NCBI RefSeq assembly: GCF_040654195.1
Contig: NZ_JBFAHM010000024.1
Location: 14,211-78,210 of the forward strand
Direction: 5' to 3'
Origin: Hamadaea sp013361475
GTDB lineage: Bacteria; Actinomycetota; Actinomycetes; Mycobacteriales; Micromonosporaceae
Length of the DNA stretch: 64,000 nucleotides
In this document: piece by piece, positions 7,391 to 15,914 of the stretch
Layout: each line of letters opens with the position of its first letter
How positions within the stretch are numbered: position 1 is the stretch's first letter
Notes under the pieces: model-generated
The model's database searches: none
What the model was told of the DNA's origin: nothing
Seen by the model: only the letters and a program-made list of their open reading frames with translations
Position numbers and translations under genes: made by a program

Positions 7391-8044
7391 TCAGGCCGCC
7401 GGTCTCCCTTCGGCCGTCAATTCCTCCATGACGCTCAGCAGCTTGCTCGGGTCGGCTCCGTTCTCGTGCCACTCCCGCCACTGCTTCGCGCCCGGCAGCG
7501 TGCCGTCACGCAGTTCGCCGAGCAGCCCTTCGATCCAATCGGCCTCGGCTCGGCGTACGGCGAGGTCGTATTCGGCCTCCAGCAGGAAGATCCGGGGAAC
7601 GGGCGCGGCGTCGAGTGTGGCCTGCGCCGCCGCGAGCTGCTCGGTCAAGTCGGCCAGCCGCTGCTCCAGCAATGCGACCACCTCGTCCGGCGGCAGTACG
7701 CCGATCAGCGACAGCCCCGCCTCGAACCGCGGGATCTCCCGCTCGGCGACGCCGACGATCTCCCGCAGCCAGTCGGTCAGCTCCGCCCGGCCGGCGTCGG
7801 TGATCTCGTAGACCGTCCGCTCCGGCCGCAGGCCCTGCCGCTCACTGTGGACCGCGCGGATGAAGTCGTGCTTCTCCAGGTTGCCGACGACGGTGTAGAG
7901 CGAGCCCCACTTGATCGGCATGTCCCGGTCCTTGCCGCGTTCCCGCAACTCGGTCGCCAGCTCGTAAGGGTGCATGGGCTTGGCGAGCAGGTTGGCCAGG
8001 ATCGCCAGGGCCAGCATGTTGCCGACCTTGCGCCGCTTCGCCAT
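7391..8044 (-). CDS. PadR-family transcriptional regulator
   Basis: A 217-residue PadR regulator, a family often controlling drug exporters. The winged-helix domain spans about residues 8-95, with the family pattern MHPYELATELRERG and KWGSLYTVVGNLEKH, followed by a helical dimerisation region containing EQRLADLTEQL. I start at the ATG at 8044 because AGGGGG lies about 8 nt upstream; the longer reading frame would begin inside the operator region. It is divergent from the DHA2 pump, with a repeated operator between them, and precedes the ABC exporter. Confidence 0.92.
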   Translation of the reverse strand: MAKRRKVGNMLALAILANLLAKPMHPYELATELRERGKDRDMPIKWGSLYTVVGNLEKHDFIRAVHSERQGLRPERTVYEITDAGRAELTDWLREIVGVAEREIPRFEAGLSLIGVLPPDEVVALLEQRLADLTEQLAAAQATLDAAPVPRIFLLEAEYDLAVRRAEADWIEGLLGELRDGTLPGAKQWREWHENGADPSKLLSVMEELTAEGRPAA

Positions 8045-8066
8045 CGCCCGCCCCCTGCTCTCGGGA

Positions 8067-8117
8067 TACTCGTTGGCGAGTATACGTTGGCGAGTAAGAG
8101 TGAGCAACATTGGCGAA
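8067..8117. promoter_or_regulatory. PadR operator region with repeated half-sites
   Basis: TACTCG-TTGG-CGAGTA (8067-8082) is an inverted repeat. The block CGTTGGCGAGTA occurs at 8071-8082 and again at 8085-8096, and a related CATTGGCGAA lies at 8108-8117. The position between padR and the MFS gene makes this the likely PadR binding region. Confidence 0.78.
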
Positions 8118-8187
8118 TCCCTGGACGTTTGAGCCCGGCGGGACGAGGCTACGGGTGGAGATCACACTTCGACTGGAGACCACGACC

Positions 8188-9840
8188 ATGACCTCAGGAC
8201 CCGGCCAGCCGCCGGCGACCAAGCACAGCCCGTGGCTCATTCTCGGCGTACTCTGCCTCGGGTTCTTCATGATCCTGCTGGACACGACGATCGTGAACAT
8301 CGCGATCCCGGACATGATCGACCGGCTCGGCGCCTCGCTCGATCAGATCCTCTGGATCCTCAACGCGTACATCTTGGTCTATGCGGTGCTGCTCATCACC
8401 GCGGGCCGCCTCGGCGACCTCTACGGTGCGAAACGGCTGTTCATCCTCGGCCTGATCATCTTCACGCTGGCCTCGGCGGCGTGTGGTCTCGCGCAGAACC
8501 CGGGTCAGCTCATCGCGTTCCGGGTGATCCAGGGCGTCGGCGGCGCGCTGCTGACACCACAGACCCTGTCCGTGCTGACCGTGATCTTCCCGCCGGAGCG
8601 ACGCGGCGCCGCCTTCGGCATCTGGGGCGCGGTCGCCGGCGTCGCCACCATCACCGGCCCGACCCTCGGCGGCTGGCTCGTCACCAACTGGGACTGGCGC
8701 TGGATCTTCTACGTCAACGTCCCGGTCGGCATCATCGCCCTGATCATGGCCGTCATCGTCATGCCCGACCTGCGGCTGAACCGCAAACACCAGCTCGACT
8801 GGGTCGGCACCCTGCTGATCACCCTCGCCCTGTTCCTCATCTGTTACGGCCTCATCGAAGGCCAGTCGCACGACTGGGGCGCGGCCTGGGGCCCGATCAC
8901 CATCCCGGAGATCATCGGCGCCGGCGTCATCGTCCTGGCCGTCTTCCTGTGGCAGCAGTACGCCCAGCGCGACCGGGAGCCGCTGGTCCCGTTCCGGATC
9001 TTCGCCGACCGCAACTTCTCGCTGATGAACTGGGTCGTGGCGGCGATCGCGTTCGGCATGCTCGGCCTGTTCCTGCCGCTGATCATCTACTTGCAGTCGG
9101 TGCTCGGCCTCACCGCGCTCCAAGCGGGCCTCGCCGTCGCGCCGATGTCGCTGGTCTCGATGGTCGTCGCGCCGTTCGCCGGGCGGCTGTCGGACAAGAC
9201 CGGCGGCAAATGGGTGCTCTTCTTCGGCCTGAGCCTGTGGGTCGTCGGCCTGAGCATCGTGGTCTTCTCCGCCCAGGTGAACTCCAACCGCGGCGACCTG
9301 ATCCCGGGCCTGCTCGTCGCCGGGCTCGGCCTCGGCTGCACGTTCGCGCCGCTGCAGACCATCGCGATGCGCAACATCCAGCCGCAGGTGGCCGGAGCGG
9401 CCTCCGGCATGATCAACACCACCCGCCAGCTCGGCGGCGTCATCGGCTCCGCGGCCGTCGGCGCGCTGCTGCAGAACCAGCTGGTCACCCAGCTCACCAG
9501 CAGCGCCGAGGAGAACGCGACCGCGCTGCCGGCGGAGCAGCAGAGCCGGTTCATCGACGCCTTCAAGGACGCCAGCTCCGGCAGCCTCGAAGTGGGAGCC
9601 GGCCAGAGCGGAGCCTCGTTGCCGCCCAACACTCCGCAGGCCATCGTCGAGCTGGCCCTCAAGACGTTCCACGAGGGCTTCACCGCGGCCATGAAGAGCA
9701 CCATGGTGCTGCCGCTGATCGTGCTCGGCTTGGCGGCGCTGACCGTGTTGTTCGTCCGCAACAACGGCAAGGCGGTGACTCCACCCGCTCCTACGGCGAC
9801 CGGCGCGGCCTCGCCCGAGACGACCCGCGTCGACTCCTGA
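8188..9840 (+). CDS. DHA2-family MFS drug efflux transporter (EmrB/QacA type)
   Basis: A 550-residue inner-membrane drug:proton antiporter with about 14 helices. The DHA2 landmarks are visible: LDTTIVNIAIP in helix 1, WILNAYILVYAVLLITAGRLGD for helix 2 and motif A, and FRVIQGVGGALLTPQ for helix 4. The start is the ATG at 8188 with GGAG 9 nt upstream; the upstream in-frame extension lies in the promoter region. It is divergent from padR, so PadR-controlled induction by a substrate drug is likely. The C-terminal region after residue 440 contains a polar stretch before the last helix. Confidence 0.94.
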   Translation: MTSGPGQPPATKHSPWLILGVLCLGFFMILLDTTIVNIAIPDMIDRLGASLDQILWILNAYILVYAVLLITAGRLGDLYGAKRLFILGLIIFTLASAACGLAQNPGQLIAFRVIQGVGGALLTPQTLSVLTVIFPPERRGAAFGIWGAVAGVATITGPTLGGWLVTNWDWRWIFYVNVPVGIIALIMAVIVMPDLRLNRKHQLDWVGTLLITLALFLICYGLIEGQSHDWGAAWGPITIPEIIGAGVIVLAVFLWQQYAQRDREPLVPFRIFADRNFSLMNWVVAAIAFGMLGLFLPLIIYLQSVLGLTALQAGLAVAPMSLVSMVVAPFAGRLSDKTGGKWVLFFGLSLWVVGLSIVVFSAQVNSNRGDLIPGLLVAGLGLGCTFAPLQTIAMRNIQPQVAGAASGMINTTRQLGGVIGSAAVGALLQNQLVTQLTSSAEENATALPAEQQSRFIDAFKDASSGSLEVGAGQSGASLPPNTPQAIVELALKTFHEGFTAAMKSTMVLPLIVLGLAALTVLFVRNNGKAVTPPAPTATGAASPETTRVDS

Positions 9841-9952
9841 GAAATCTTCTTCCGGCGGGGCGATGAGTTTTCGTCGCCCCGCCGGTATATCCGGACGTCC
9901 ACTTTCACCGGCCCACCCCGGGCCACCGTGGCGTACCGGAAGGATCATCACG

Positions 9953-10354
9953 ATGACCACCACGACTGTCGCGACCGACGAGGCCGCGATCCGTTCCGTG
10001 CTCGGCCGGATGTACGAGGCGTGGTCGGCGCACGACGCCGACGCGTTCGCCGACCTCTACACCGCCGACGCCACCGTCGTCATGCCCGGCCTGCTGAACG
10101 ACGGCCGGGAGGCGATCCGCGAGTTCATGGCGGCCGCGTTCGCCGGCCGGCTCGCCGGTACGCAGGGCGTCGACGTGCCGCAGAAGATCCGGATCACCGG
10201 CGACACCGCTATCGTGGTCAGCCACGCGGGCACGCTGATGCCGGGCGAGACCACGCTGGCCGCCGAGCGGGAACGCCACGCCACCTGGGTTTTCGTCCGC
10301 GACGGCGGCGACTGGAAGATCGCGGCGTACGCCAACGCGCCGGTCCACCTGTAG
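9953..10354 (+). CDS. SgcJ/EcaC-type SnoaL-like (NTF2 fold) protein
   Basis: A 133-residue single-domain NTF2/SnoaL-like protein with the family pattern IRSVLGRMYEAWSAHDADAF, a DADATVVMPG segment and a C-terminal ATWVFVRDGGDWKIAAYAN strand pair. The family contains hydrolases, cyclases and stress proteins of unknown role, so no reaction is assigned. GGAAGG lies about 9 nt before the ATG at 9953. It ends 11 bp before the sigma-factor gene and is probably cotranscribed with it; that sigma factor also ends in a SnoaL-like domain. Confidence 0.85.
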   Translation: MTTTTVATDEAAIRSVLGRMYEAWSAHDADAFADLYTADATVVMPGLLNDGREAIREFMAAAFAGRLAGTQGVDVPQKIRITGDTAIVVSHAGTLMPGETTLAAERERHATWVFVRDGGDWKIAAYANAPVHL

Positions 10355-10365
10355 GGAGTGAGCAC

Positions 10366-11328
10366 GTGCCGGACTTCGAGACACGGGCCGAGCCGCATCG
10401 CCGGGAGCTGCTGGTGCACTGCTACCGGATGCTCGGCTCGATGCCGGAGGCCGAGGACGCGGTGCAGGAGACGTTCCTGCGGGCCTGGAAAGCCTGGGAC
10501 CGCTACGACGAGCGCACCGCGTCCGTCCGCACGTGGCTCTACAAGATCGCGACGAACACCTGCCTCACCTTGCTCGAGGGCCGGTCCCGGCGGCCGTTGC
10601 CGGCCGGGCTCGGCGCACCGGGCGACGATCCGCGGGCGCCGCTGATCCCCGCGTTCGACGTCCCCTGGCTGCAGCCGTTCCCGGACGCCCGGCTGGGCGA
10701 TCCGGCCGGAAACGATCCGGCCGGCGCGGTGGTCCGCCGGGGGACGCTGCGGCTGGCGCTGGTCGCCGCGCTGCAGCTGCTCCCGGCGCGCCAGCGGGCG
10801 GTGCTGGTGCTGCGGGACGTGCTCGACTTCAGCGCCGACGAGACCGCCCGGCTGCTCGACACCTCACCGGCGGCGGTCAACAGCGCGTTGCAGCGCGCCC
10901 GCGCCGGGTTGTCGGCCGCCGGGCCGGTCGCCGAGGAGATGGCCGAACCGGCGGACGGCGTACGCCGGACCGTCGACCGCTATGTCGAGGCGTTCGAGGC
11001 GGCCGACGTCGACCGGCTGATCGAGCTGCTCAGCGCGGACGTCGTCCTGGAGATGCCGCCGGTGCCGCTGTGGTTCCGCGGGGCCGCCGACTACGGCCGG
11101 TTCATGGCGCGCGTCTACGACATGCGCGGCCGGGTGTGGCGGATGGCGCCGGTGGGCGCGAACACCCAACCGGCGATGGCCGCGTACTGCGCCGACGAGG
11201 AGGGTGTGCTGCGGCTGCACACCTTGCAGGTCTTCACCGTCCGGGACGGGCGGATCGCGCACACCTACGTCTTCCAGCATCCGGAGGTGTTCGCGGCGTT
11301 CGACCTGCCGCCCGTCCTCGCCGGGTGA
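10366..11328 (+). CDS. SigG-like ECF sigma factor with C-terminal SnoaL domain
   Basis: A 320-residue group IV sigma factor. Region 2 is at about 15-70 (AEDAVQETFLRAWKAWDRY), region 4 at about 135-180 (LLPARQRAVLVLRDV, then a helix-turn-helix ending NSALQRAR), and a SnoaL-like domain spans about 200-310. The linker contains VPWLQPFPD, typical of the SigG-like group (TIGR02960), which lacks an obvious anti-sigma partner; the SnoaL domain is thought to regulate activity. The GTG start has GGGAG 8 nt upstream. No anti-sigma gene is adjacent. Confidence 0.9.
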   Translation: MPDFETRAEPHRRELLVHCYRMLGSMPEAEDAVQETFLRAWKAWDRYDERTASVRTWLYKIATNTCLTLLEGRSRRPLPAGLGAPGDDPRAPLIPAFDVPWLQPFPDARLGDPAGNDPAGAVVRRGTLRLALVAALQLLPARQRAVLVLRDVLDFSADETARLLDTSPAAVNSALQRARAGLSAAGPVAEEMAEPADGVRRTVDRYVEAFEAADVDRLIELLSADVVLEMPPVPLWFRGAADYGRFMARVYDMRGRVWRMAPVGANTQPAMAAYCADEEGVLRLHTLQVFTVRDGRIAHTYVFQHPEVFAAFDLPPVLAG

Positions 11329-11343
11329 CAGCGCCGATTCCGA

Positions 11344-11406
11344 TGATCTCCGGAAGCTGACGTACGCAACCGGTGCCCGGTGAGGTACGTCAGCCTCCGG
11401 AGATCA
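11344..11406. terminator. bidirectional terminator hairpin
   Basis: Long imperfect inverted repeat TGATCTCCGG..GCTGACGTAC with its mirror GTACGTCAGC..CCGGAGATCA, separated by about 18 nt. It lies between the convergent sigma-factor and heparinase-like genes. Confidence 0.85.
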
Positions 11407-11417
11407 CGCGGCCAGCC

Positions 11418-13187
11418 TCAGTGGACGATGAACGTAAAGGTGTGTGCCGACTCCCCCGCCGGCGCGGTCACCGGCACGAGCACCCGGTACGCCGTGTCCG
11501 GCCGCCCGTGATGGTCGGTCGCCTCGACGACGTCGACCTCCACCGGCCCGGACGCCGGCCGAGCCCGCCCAGCCGAAGCGCGCTCCGAGCCCGACGCCGG
11601 GTCCGAGCCCGACCCGCGGTCCGAGTCCGACCCGCGGTCCGAGTCCGAGCCCGACGCCGAGTCGGGGCCGAGCGACAGCGTCACCGCGTCGTTCCAGGTG
11701 ACCGCGTTGTCGGCGACGGCCGGGGCGTATCGGCTGACGAACACCTCGGTCAGCGGCAGCGGGCGGTCGGCGACGACCTCGTCGGTCAGCTCCAGCCGCC
11801 CGGTACGCCACCACCGGAACCGGCGGACCAGCCGCCGCAACCCGTCGACCTCGTACGCCGCCGTCAGGTCGAGGTCGAAGGCTATCCCGTCGGGCAGCAC
11901 CTCGTGCCGGACGACTGTCGCGAGCCGGGCTCGGCCGGGTAGTTGCAGCTGTCCGTCGACGACGGGGATCGAGTGCGCACGCGCCGACGGATGAAGGTGG
12001 TCGTAGCGGGTCTCGCTGAAGTACGACCGGGTGTACTCCCCCGCGCCGAGGTCGGCCAGCACGGTGCGGCCGCGTACGTGCAGCAGGAACGCGCCGAGGT
12101 CGACGTGGTTGTGCGGCTCGTCGTTGTGCCCGCCCTTGGCGGCGAACACGGCGGTCGGACCACGGTCCACCGCCCAGGCCAGGTCGGGGAGGAAGTCCGA
12201 GTCGGCCGGCGGCGAGACCACGTCCGAAGGCCGATACCAAGCGAAGGTGCGGGCCAGGTGCGCCCATCGGTAGCAGTGGTCGTCGTGGAACGACGGGATC
12301 ACCGTCGCGGGCGCGGTGCCGAACCGGTCGGCGAGCAGGCTGAGCAGGCCGGCGGGCAGCCAGGGGTGCTCGTCCGCGTCGGAGAACGGGGCGTACGCCC
12401 CACCGCCGAGCGCGGCGCGCGGCGGGAACCCGGCGATCTGCGCGACTTTGGGATCGTCCAGCAGGTCGACGCCGGTCTGCTCGTGGAGCATCGCGGCGTA
12501 GTAGACGAAGTAGCCGAATCCGTAGACCCAGTAGTTGACGCCTTCGGGGCAGCCGCCGTCGTCGCCGTAGCCGGCGAGGAACCGGTCCATCGCCTTCCCG
12601 CAGCGGTCCAGGATCAGCGTCCGGCGATCGGAGGGCGGCAGCAGCAGCATCGCCGCCATGCCGGCCGCTCCGGCGCAGACGGATTCCCAGTTGTTGCCGA
12701 ATCCCTCCCACGCCAGCGGCCGCGGATCGGCCAACGGGACCAGCACACGACGCTCGACCTCTGTGCGTACCCGGTGGGCGACCAGCGGATCCAGGCGCGG
12801 ACCGAGACCGGTGACGATCTCCGCGAGCGCGTGGGCGGTCTCGGCGGCGAACAGGTCGAGGGTCTGGTCAGGGCCGAAGCCCTGACCGTAGTGAATGTGC
12901 GCGGGCAGCGCCCACGTGTACTCGTCGCAGACCGCCCACAGCACGTCGGCGAGCCGGCTCACGTCGGCCGCCGGGTCGAGCAGCGCCTGCACGGCCAGCG
13001 CGTTGAGCCGCGCGCGCCGCTGGAAGTAGAGCTTCTCGTACCGCATGCGGTTGCCGGTCAGGAAGAAGTCGTTGTACGCCGCGAAGCCGAGCACCGGCAG
13101 CGGCGACTCGTCGCGCGTGGCCGCCTCGATGTCGCGCAGCAGGGACGCGAGCTGGCCGGGTACCGGTTGGAAAACGCTTTCCGCCAT
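11418..13187 (-). CDS. heparinase II/III-family polysaccharide lyase-like protein
   Basis: A 589-residue protein with an alpha/alpha-toroid N-terminal half (about 30-330) and a C-terminal beta-sandwich, as in heparinase II/III and alginate lyases. Candidate catalytic positions are Asn in FGNNWESVC, His in PHNHVDLGAF and Tyr in TRSYFSETRYDH. No signal peptide is visible, so it may act on internalised oligosaccharide. An unusual Ser/Asp/Arg-rich repeat (about residues 505-540) interrupts the C-terminal domain. The ATG at 13187 is 8 nt after TAGAGT (13201-13196), suggesting a leaderless mRNA, and a LacI-type operator lies in codons 2-7. Confidence 0.82.
   Translation of the reverse strand: MAESVFQPVPGQLASLLRDIEAATRDESPLPVLGFAAYNDFFLTGNRMRYEKLYFQRRARLNALAVQALLDPAADVSRLADVLWAVCDEYTWALPAHIHYGQGFGPDQTLDLFAAETAHALAEIVTGLGPRLDPLVAHRVRTEVERRVLVPLADPRPLAWEGFGNNWESVCAGAAGMAAMLLLPPSDRRTLILDRCGKAMDRFLAGYGDDGGCPEGVNYWVYGFGYFVYYAAMLHEQTGVDLLDDPKVAQIAGFPPRAALGGGAYAPFSDADEHPWLPAGLLSLLADRFGTAPATVIPSFHDDHCYRWAHLARTFAWYRPSDVVSPPADSDFLPDLAWAVDRGPTAVFAAKGGHNDEPHNHVDLGAFLLHVRGRTVLADLGAGEYTRSYFSETRYDHLHPSARAHSIPVVDGQLQLPGRARLATVVRHEVLPDGIAFDLDLTAAYEVDGLRRLVRRFRWWRTGRLELTDEVVADRPLPLTEVFVSRYAPAVADNAVTWNDAVTLSLGPDSASGSDSDRGSDSDRGSGSDPASGSERASAGRARPASGPVEVDVVEATDHHGRPDTAYRVLVPVTAPAGESAHTFTFIVH
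11577..11660. repeat. coding repeat, Ser-Asp rich, in the heparinase-like gene
   Basis: Degenerate tandem array built on GACCCGCGGTCCGAGTCC and related units, read on the minus strand as repeats of the type GSDSDRGSDSD. It stays in frame and lies within the C-terminal domain. Confidence 0.8.
13169..13182. promoter_or_regulatory. LacI-type operator inside the heparinase-like gene start
   Basis: GGAAAACGCTTTCC is a near-perfect inverted repeat with central CG, the form used by LacI/GalR regulators. It covers codons 2-7 of the lyase gene, about 5 to 18 nt after the predicted transcription start, where a bound repressor would act as a roadblock. No lacI gene is in the window. Confidence 0.65.
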
Positions 13188-13231
13188 GCGGACGGACTCT
13201 ACACCTCGATCGTGATGCGTATGGTGGGCAC

Positions 13232-14476
13232 ATGGCGGCGTCGCAGACGTTGGAGATCCAGGTCGGCTCGGTCGGGCGCGAGGTGACGATCACCCATCCC
13301 GACAAGGTGGTCTTCCCCGAACCCGGCCTCACCAAGCTCGACCTCGTGCGCTACTACCTGACGGTCGCCGACGGCGCCCTGCGGGGCGTACGCGGCCGGC
13401 CGATGATCCTCAAACGTTTCGTCAAAGGCCTCGATCAGGAGGCGTTCTTCCAGAAGCGGGCGCCGTCCACCCGGCCGGACTGGATCGAGGTCGCCGAACT
13501 CAAGTACGCCTCCGGCACCTCCGCTGAAGAAGTCGTCGTCCGCGACGCGGCCGGCCTCGCCTGGGTGATCAACCTCGGCTGCGTCGACCTGAACCCGCAT
13601 CCGGTGCTGGCCGAGGACCTCGACCACCCAGACGAGCTGCGCATCGACCTGGATCCGGTGCCGGGCGTCGAATGGGGCCAGATCGTCGACGTGGCCCTGG
13701 TCGCCCGGGAGGTGCTCGCCGACCACGGGCTGACGGCGTGGCCGAAGACCTCCGGCTCCCGCGGCTTCCACGTGTACGCCCGCATCCGCCCGGACTGGCC
13801 GTACCCGAAGGTGCGTCTCGCCGCCGAGACGGTGGCCCGCGAGGTGGAGAACCGAGTACCCGACCTGGCCACCAGCAAGTGGTGGAAGGAAGACCGCGAA
13901 GGCGTCTTCGTCGACTTCAACCAGAACGCCAAGGACCGCACGGTGGCTTCGGCGTACTCGGTGCGCCCGACGCCGGACGCGCGGGTTTCGACCCCGCTGA
14001 CCTGGGACGAGGTGCCCGGCTGCCGCCCGTCGGACTTCACCGTCGCCACCGTCGGCCCGCGCTTCGCCGAACGCGGCGACCCCTGGACGGGCATCGAGGA
14101 CACCGCCGGCGGCCTCGACGGGCTGCTCGACCTGGCGAAGAAGCTCGGCCCGGCCGAGAAACCGCCGCGCGGCGCGTCGAAGGACGGCCGTCGCCAGTCC
14201 ACGATGCCGCTGATCGAGATCGCGCGCGCCAAGACCAAGGACGAGGCACTGGCCGGATTCGAGCGGTGGAAGGAACGGCACGCCGACGTCGCCGCGCTCC
14301 TCGAACCGCCGGACGTGCTGGTCGACGGGATGCGCGGCCGCAGCTCGGTCTGGTACCGCATCCGCGTCAACCTCCAGCACGTTCCCGAGGCGCAACGCCC
14401 GGAGCAGGAGCCTCTCGAGGTCGACTACAACCCGTGGGCCGGGCTGGTCGATCCGCGCCGGACCGCCACCGACTGA
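13232..14476 (+). CDS. LigD-type NHEJ polymerase/primase domain protein
   Basis: A 414-residue stand-alone polymerase of the archaeo-eukaryotic primase fold, homologous to the Pol domain of LigD, which fills gaps during Ku-dependent end joining. The metal-binding residues are visible as Asp139 and Asp141 (RIDLDP) and Asp228 (VFVDFNQN), with the conserved SGSRGFHVY motif (His180). After residue 300 there is a roughly 110-residue C-terminal extension (STMPLIEIARAKTKDEAL) not found in the minimal Pol domain. The ATG is 6 nt after TATGGT (13220-13225), so it is probably leaderless. No ku or ligase gene is adjacent. Confidence 0.93.
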   Translation: MAASQTLEIQVGSVGREVTITHPDKVVFPEPGLTKLDLVRYYLTVADGALRGVRGRPMILKRFVKGLDQEAFFQKRAPSTRPDWIEVAELKYASGTSAEEVVVRDAAGLAWVINLGCVDLNPHPVLAEDLDHPDELRIDLDPVPGVEWGQIVDVALVAREVLADHGLTAWPKTSGSRGFHVYARIRPDWPYPKVRLAAETVAREVENRVPDLATSKWWKEDREGVFVDFNQNAKDRTVASAYSVRPTPDARVSTPLTWDEVPGCRPSDFTVATVGPRFAERGDPWTGIEDTAGGLDGLLDLAKKLGPAEKPPRGASKDGRRQSTMPLIEIARAKTKDEALAGFERWKERHADVAALLEPPDVLVDGMRGRSSVWYRIRVNLQHVPEAQRPEQEPLEVDYNPWAGLVDPRRTATD

Positions 14477-14489
14477 AACGGCTTCTTGG

Positions 14490-14554
14490 GCGCTGGATCA
14501 GGGATCTGGGTCGAATCTTGCGCCATGATTCGACCGGGATCCCTGATCCAGCGC
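14490..14554. repeat. 65-bp palindromic element, copy 2
   Basis: Same element as at 2596, centred on 14522, starting 14 bp after the polymerase stop codon. Its arms extend further here, with TTGGG on the left and CCCAA on the right. It is followed directly by a short tandem repeat. Confidence 0.9.
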
Positions 14555-14556
14555 CC

Positions 14557-14620
14557 AAAGCGGAAAAGCGCCAAAAGCGGAAAGCGCCCGAAGCGGAAAG
14601 CGCCCAAGGCGGAAAGCGCG
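14557..14620. repeat. tandem minisatellite, 4 units of about 16-17 bp
   Basis: Four degenerate units of AAGCGGAAAGCGCCC abut the right end of palindrome copy 2 and fill most of the gap before the histidine kinase gene. The few small reading frames crossing it have no coding support. Confidence 0.85.
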
Positions 14621-14699
14621 GCGTCATACCAGAGGACTAGGGCCGCGTGGCTCCCGGGTGTGACGCCGGTGCGGGCGGGCGACGGTTAACCTGCGGGTG

Positions 14700-15914
14700 A
14701 TGAGCAGTTTCCTCGCCCGTGCGGCCCGTGACCTGCTGCGGACGGTGTGGGGCCCGGACCCGTCCGCGGCGCCGATCCGGCGGCCCGTGAAGCGTCGCTG
14801 GTTCACCCCACTGCTCAGGCCGGTCGGCCTGCTGGCCTGGATCGGGTTGACCGCGGTCACTCAGCGGTTCTATCAGGACAATCGTCATCTGGAAGGGCTG
14901 GTGGCCGCCGGGCTGGCCCTCCTTGTCATGGCGCCGATCCTGCTGGTTCGGGTCAAGCCGGTGTGGGCGTGGCGGCTGACCGCCGTCGGACTGGTCCTCG
15001 GCACCTATGCCCGGGCCGGCAATGAGGCCTGGCCCTGGGTGGTGACGCAGGTCCTGGTCGCGCTGATCGTGCTGTTCTATGTGTCGCTGCGCGCGCCGTT
15101 CGGCGTCACCCTCTGGTCCACCGTGATCACCTGCGTCCTCTTGTGGTCGCTGGTGCCCACCGCCAACGGCGCGAGCGCCACCCTGCTGGTGGTGGCCGTC
15201 GTCATCCTCGGCGAGCAGGTCCAGGTCCGCCGCCGCGCCCAGGCCGAGCTGCACGTCCAGGAGGAGCGCAGCGAGCTGGCCGAAGCTCGGCGCGCGCTGC
15301 TCGAGGAACGTGCCCGCATCGCCCGCGAGCTGCACGACGTGGTCGCGCATTCGATGTCGCTGCTGGCGGTGCGCGCCGAGACCGCCCCATACCGGCTGCC
15401 GGAGCTGCCCGACTCGGCCCGCGCGGAGTTCATCGAGGTCGCGGCGTCGGCCCGGCAGACTCTGGTCGAGTTGCGGCGGATGCTGGGCGCCCTGCGTACC
15501 AGTCCGGGCGAGCCGGAACGCGCCCCGCAGCCCGCGCTGACCGACCTGCCCGAGCTGATCGGCACCGCGCGGAACGCGGGCCTGCGCATCGAGGCGGACC
15601 TCACGCTCGACGGCGACGTGTCGCCCGCGACCGGCCTCGCCGCCTACCGCATCGTCCAGGAGGCGCTGTCCAACGCGGCCCGCCACGCCGCGGGCACTCA
15701 GGTCCACGTGACCGTCCAGGTCCACGGTGGTCTTCTCGATCTCCTGATACGCAATGAGCCGGGGTCGGAGCCCGCGACGCTCGGCGGCAGCGGCCACGGC
15801 CTGCTGGGCATGCGCGAGCGGGCGCTGGTGCTGGGCGGCACGTTGCGGGCCGAGCCGACCGCCGACGGCGGTTTCGAGGTGGCGGCGACGCTGCCGGTGG
15901 GGGAGGCGGAGTGA
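14700..15914 (+). CDS. sensor histidine kinase (NarL-system, HisKA_3)
   Basis: A membrane sensor kinase of about 404 residues. Four to five N-terminal hydrophobic helices (about residues 40-170) are followed by a coiled linker rich in Glu/Arg and the HisKA_3 box ARIARELHDVVAHSMSLL, with the phospho-acceptor His near 212. The HATPase_c domain has ALSNAARHA and GHGLLGMRERA. I choose the ATG at 14700, 7 nt after TAACCT (14687-14692); an in-frame GTG at 14697 is also possible. It overlaps the response regulator by 4 bp, forming a two-component system with an unknown stimulus. Confidence 0.94.
   Translation: MSSFLARAARDLLRTVWGPDPSAAPIRRPVKRRWFTPLLRPVGLLAWIGLTAVTQRFYQDNRHLEGLVAAGLALLVMAPILLVRVKPVWAWRLTAVGLVLGTYARAGNEAWPWVVTQVLVALIVLFYVSLRAPFGVTLWSTVITCVLLWSLVPTANGASATLLVVAVVILGEQVQVRRRAQAELHVQEERSELAEARRALLEERARIARELHDVVAHSMSLLAVRAETAPYRLPELPDSARAEFIEVAASARQTLVELRRMLGALRTSPGEPERAPQPALTDLPELIGTARNAGLRIEADLTLDGDVSPATGLAAYRIVQEALSNAARHAAGTQVHVTVQVHGGLLDLLIRNEPGSEPATLGGSGHGLLGMRERALVLGGTLRAEPTADGGFEVAATLPVGEAE

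Noticed and set aside
14425..14607. short minus-strand frame across palindrome copy 2
   Set aside because: It only translates the palindrome and minisatellite; there is no promoter, ribosome site or homology signal.
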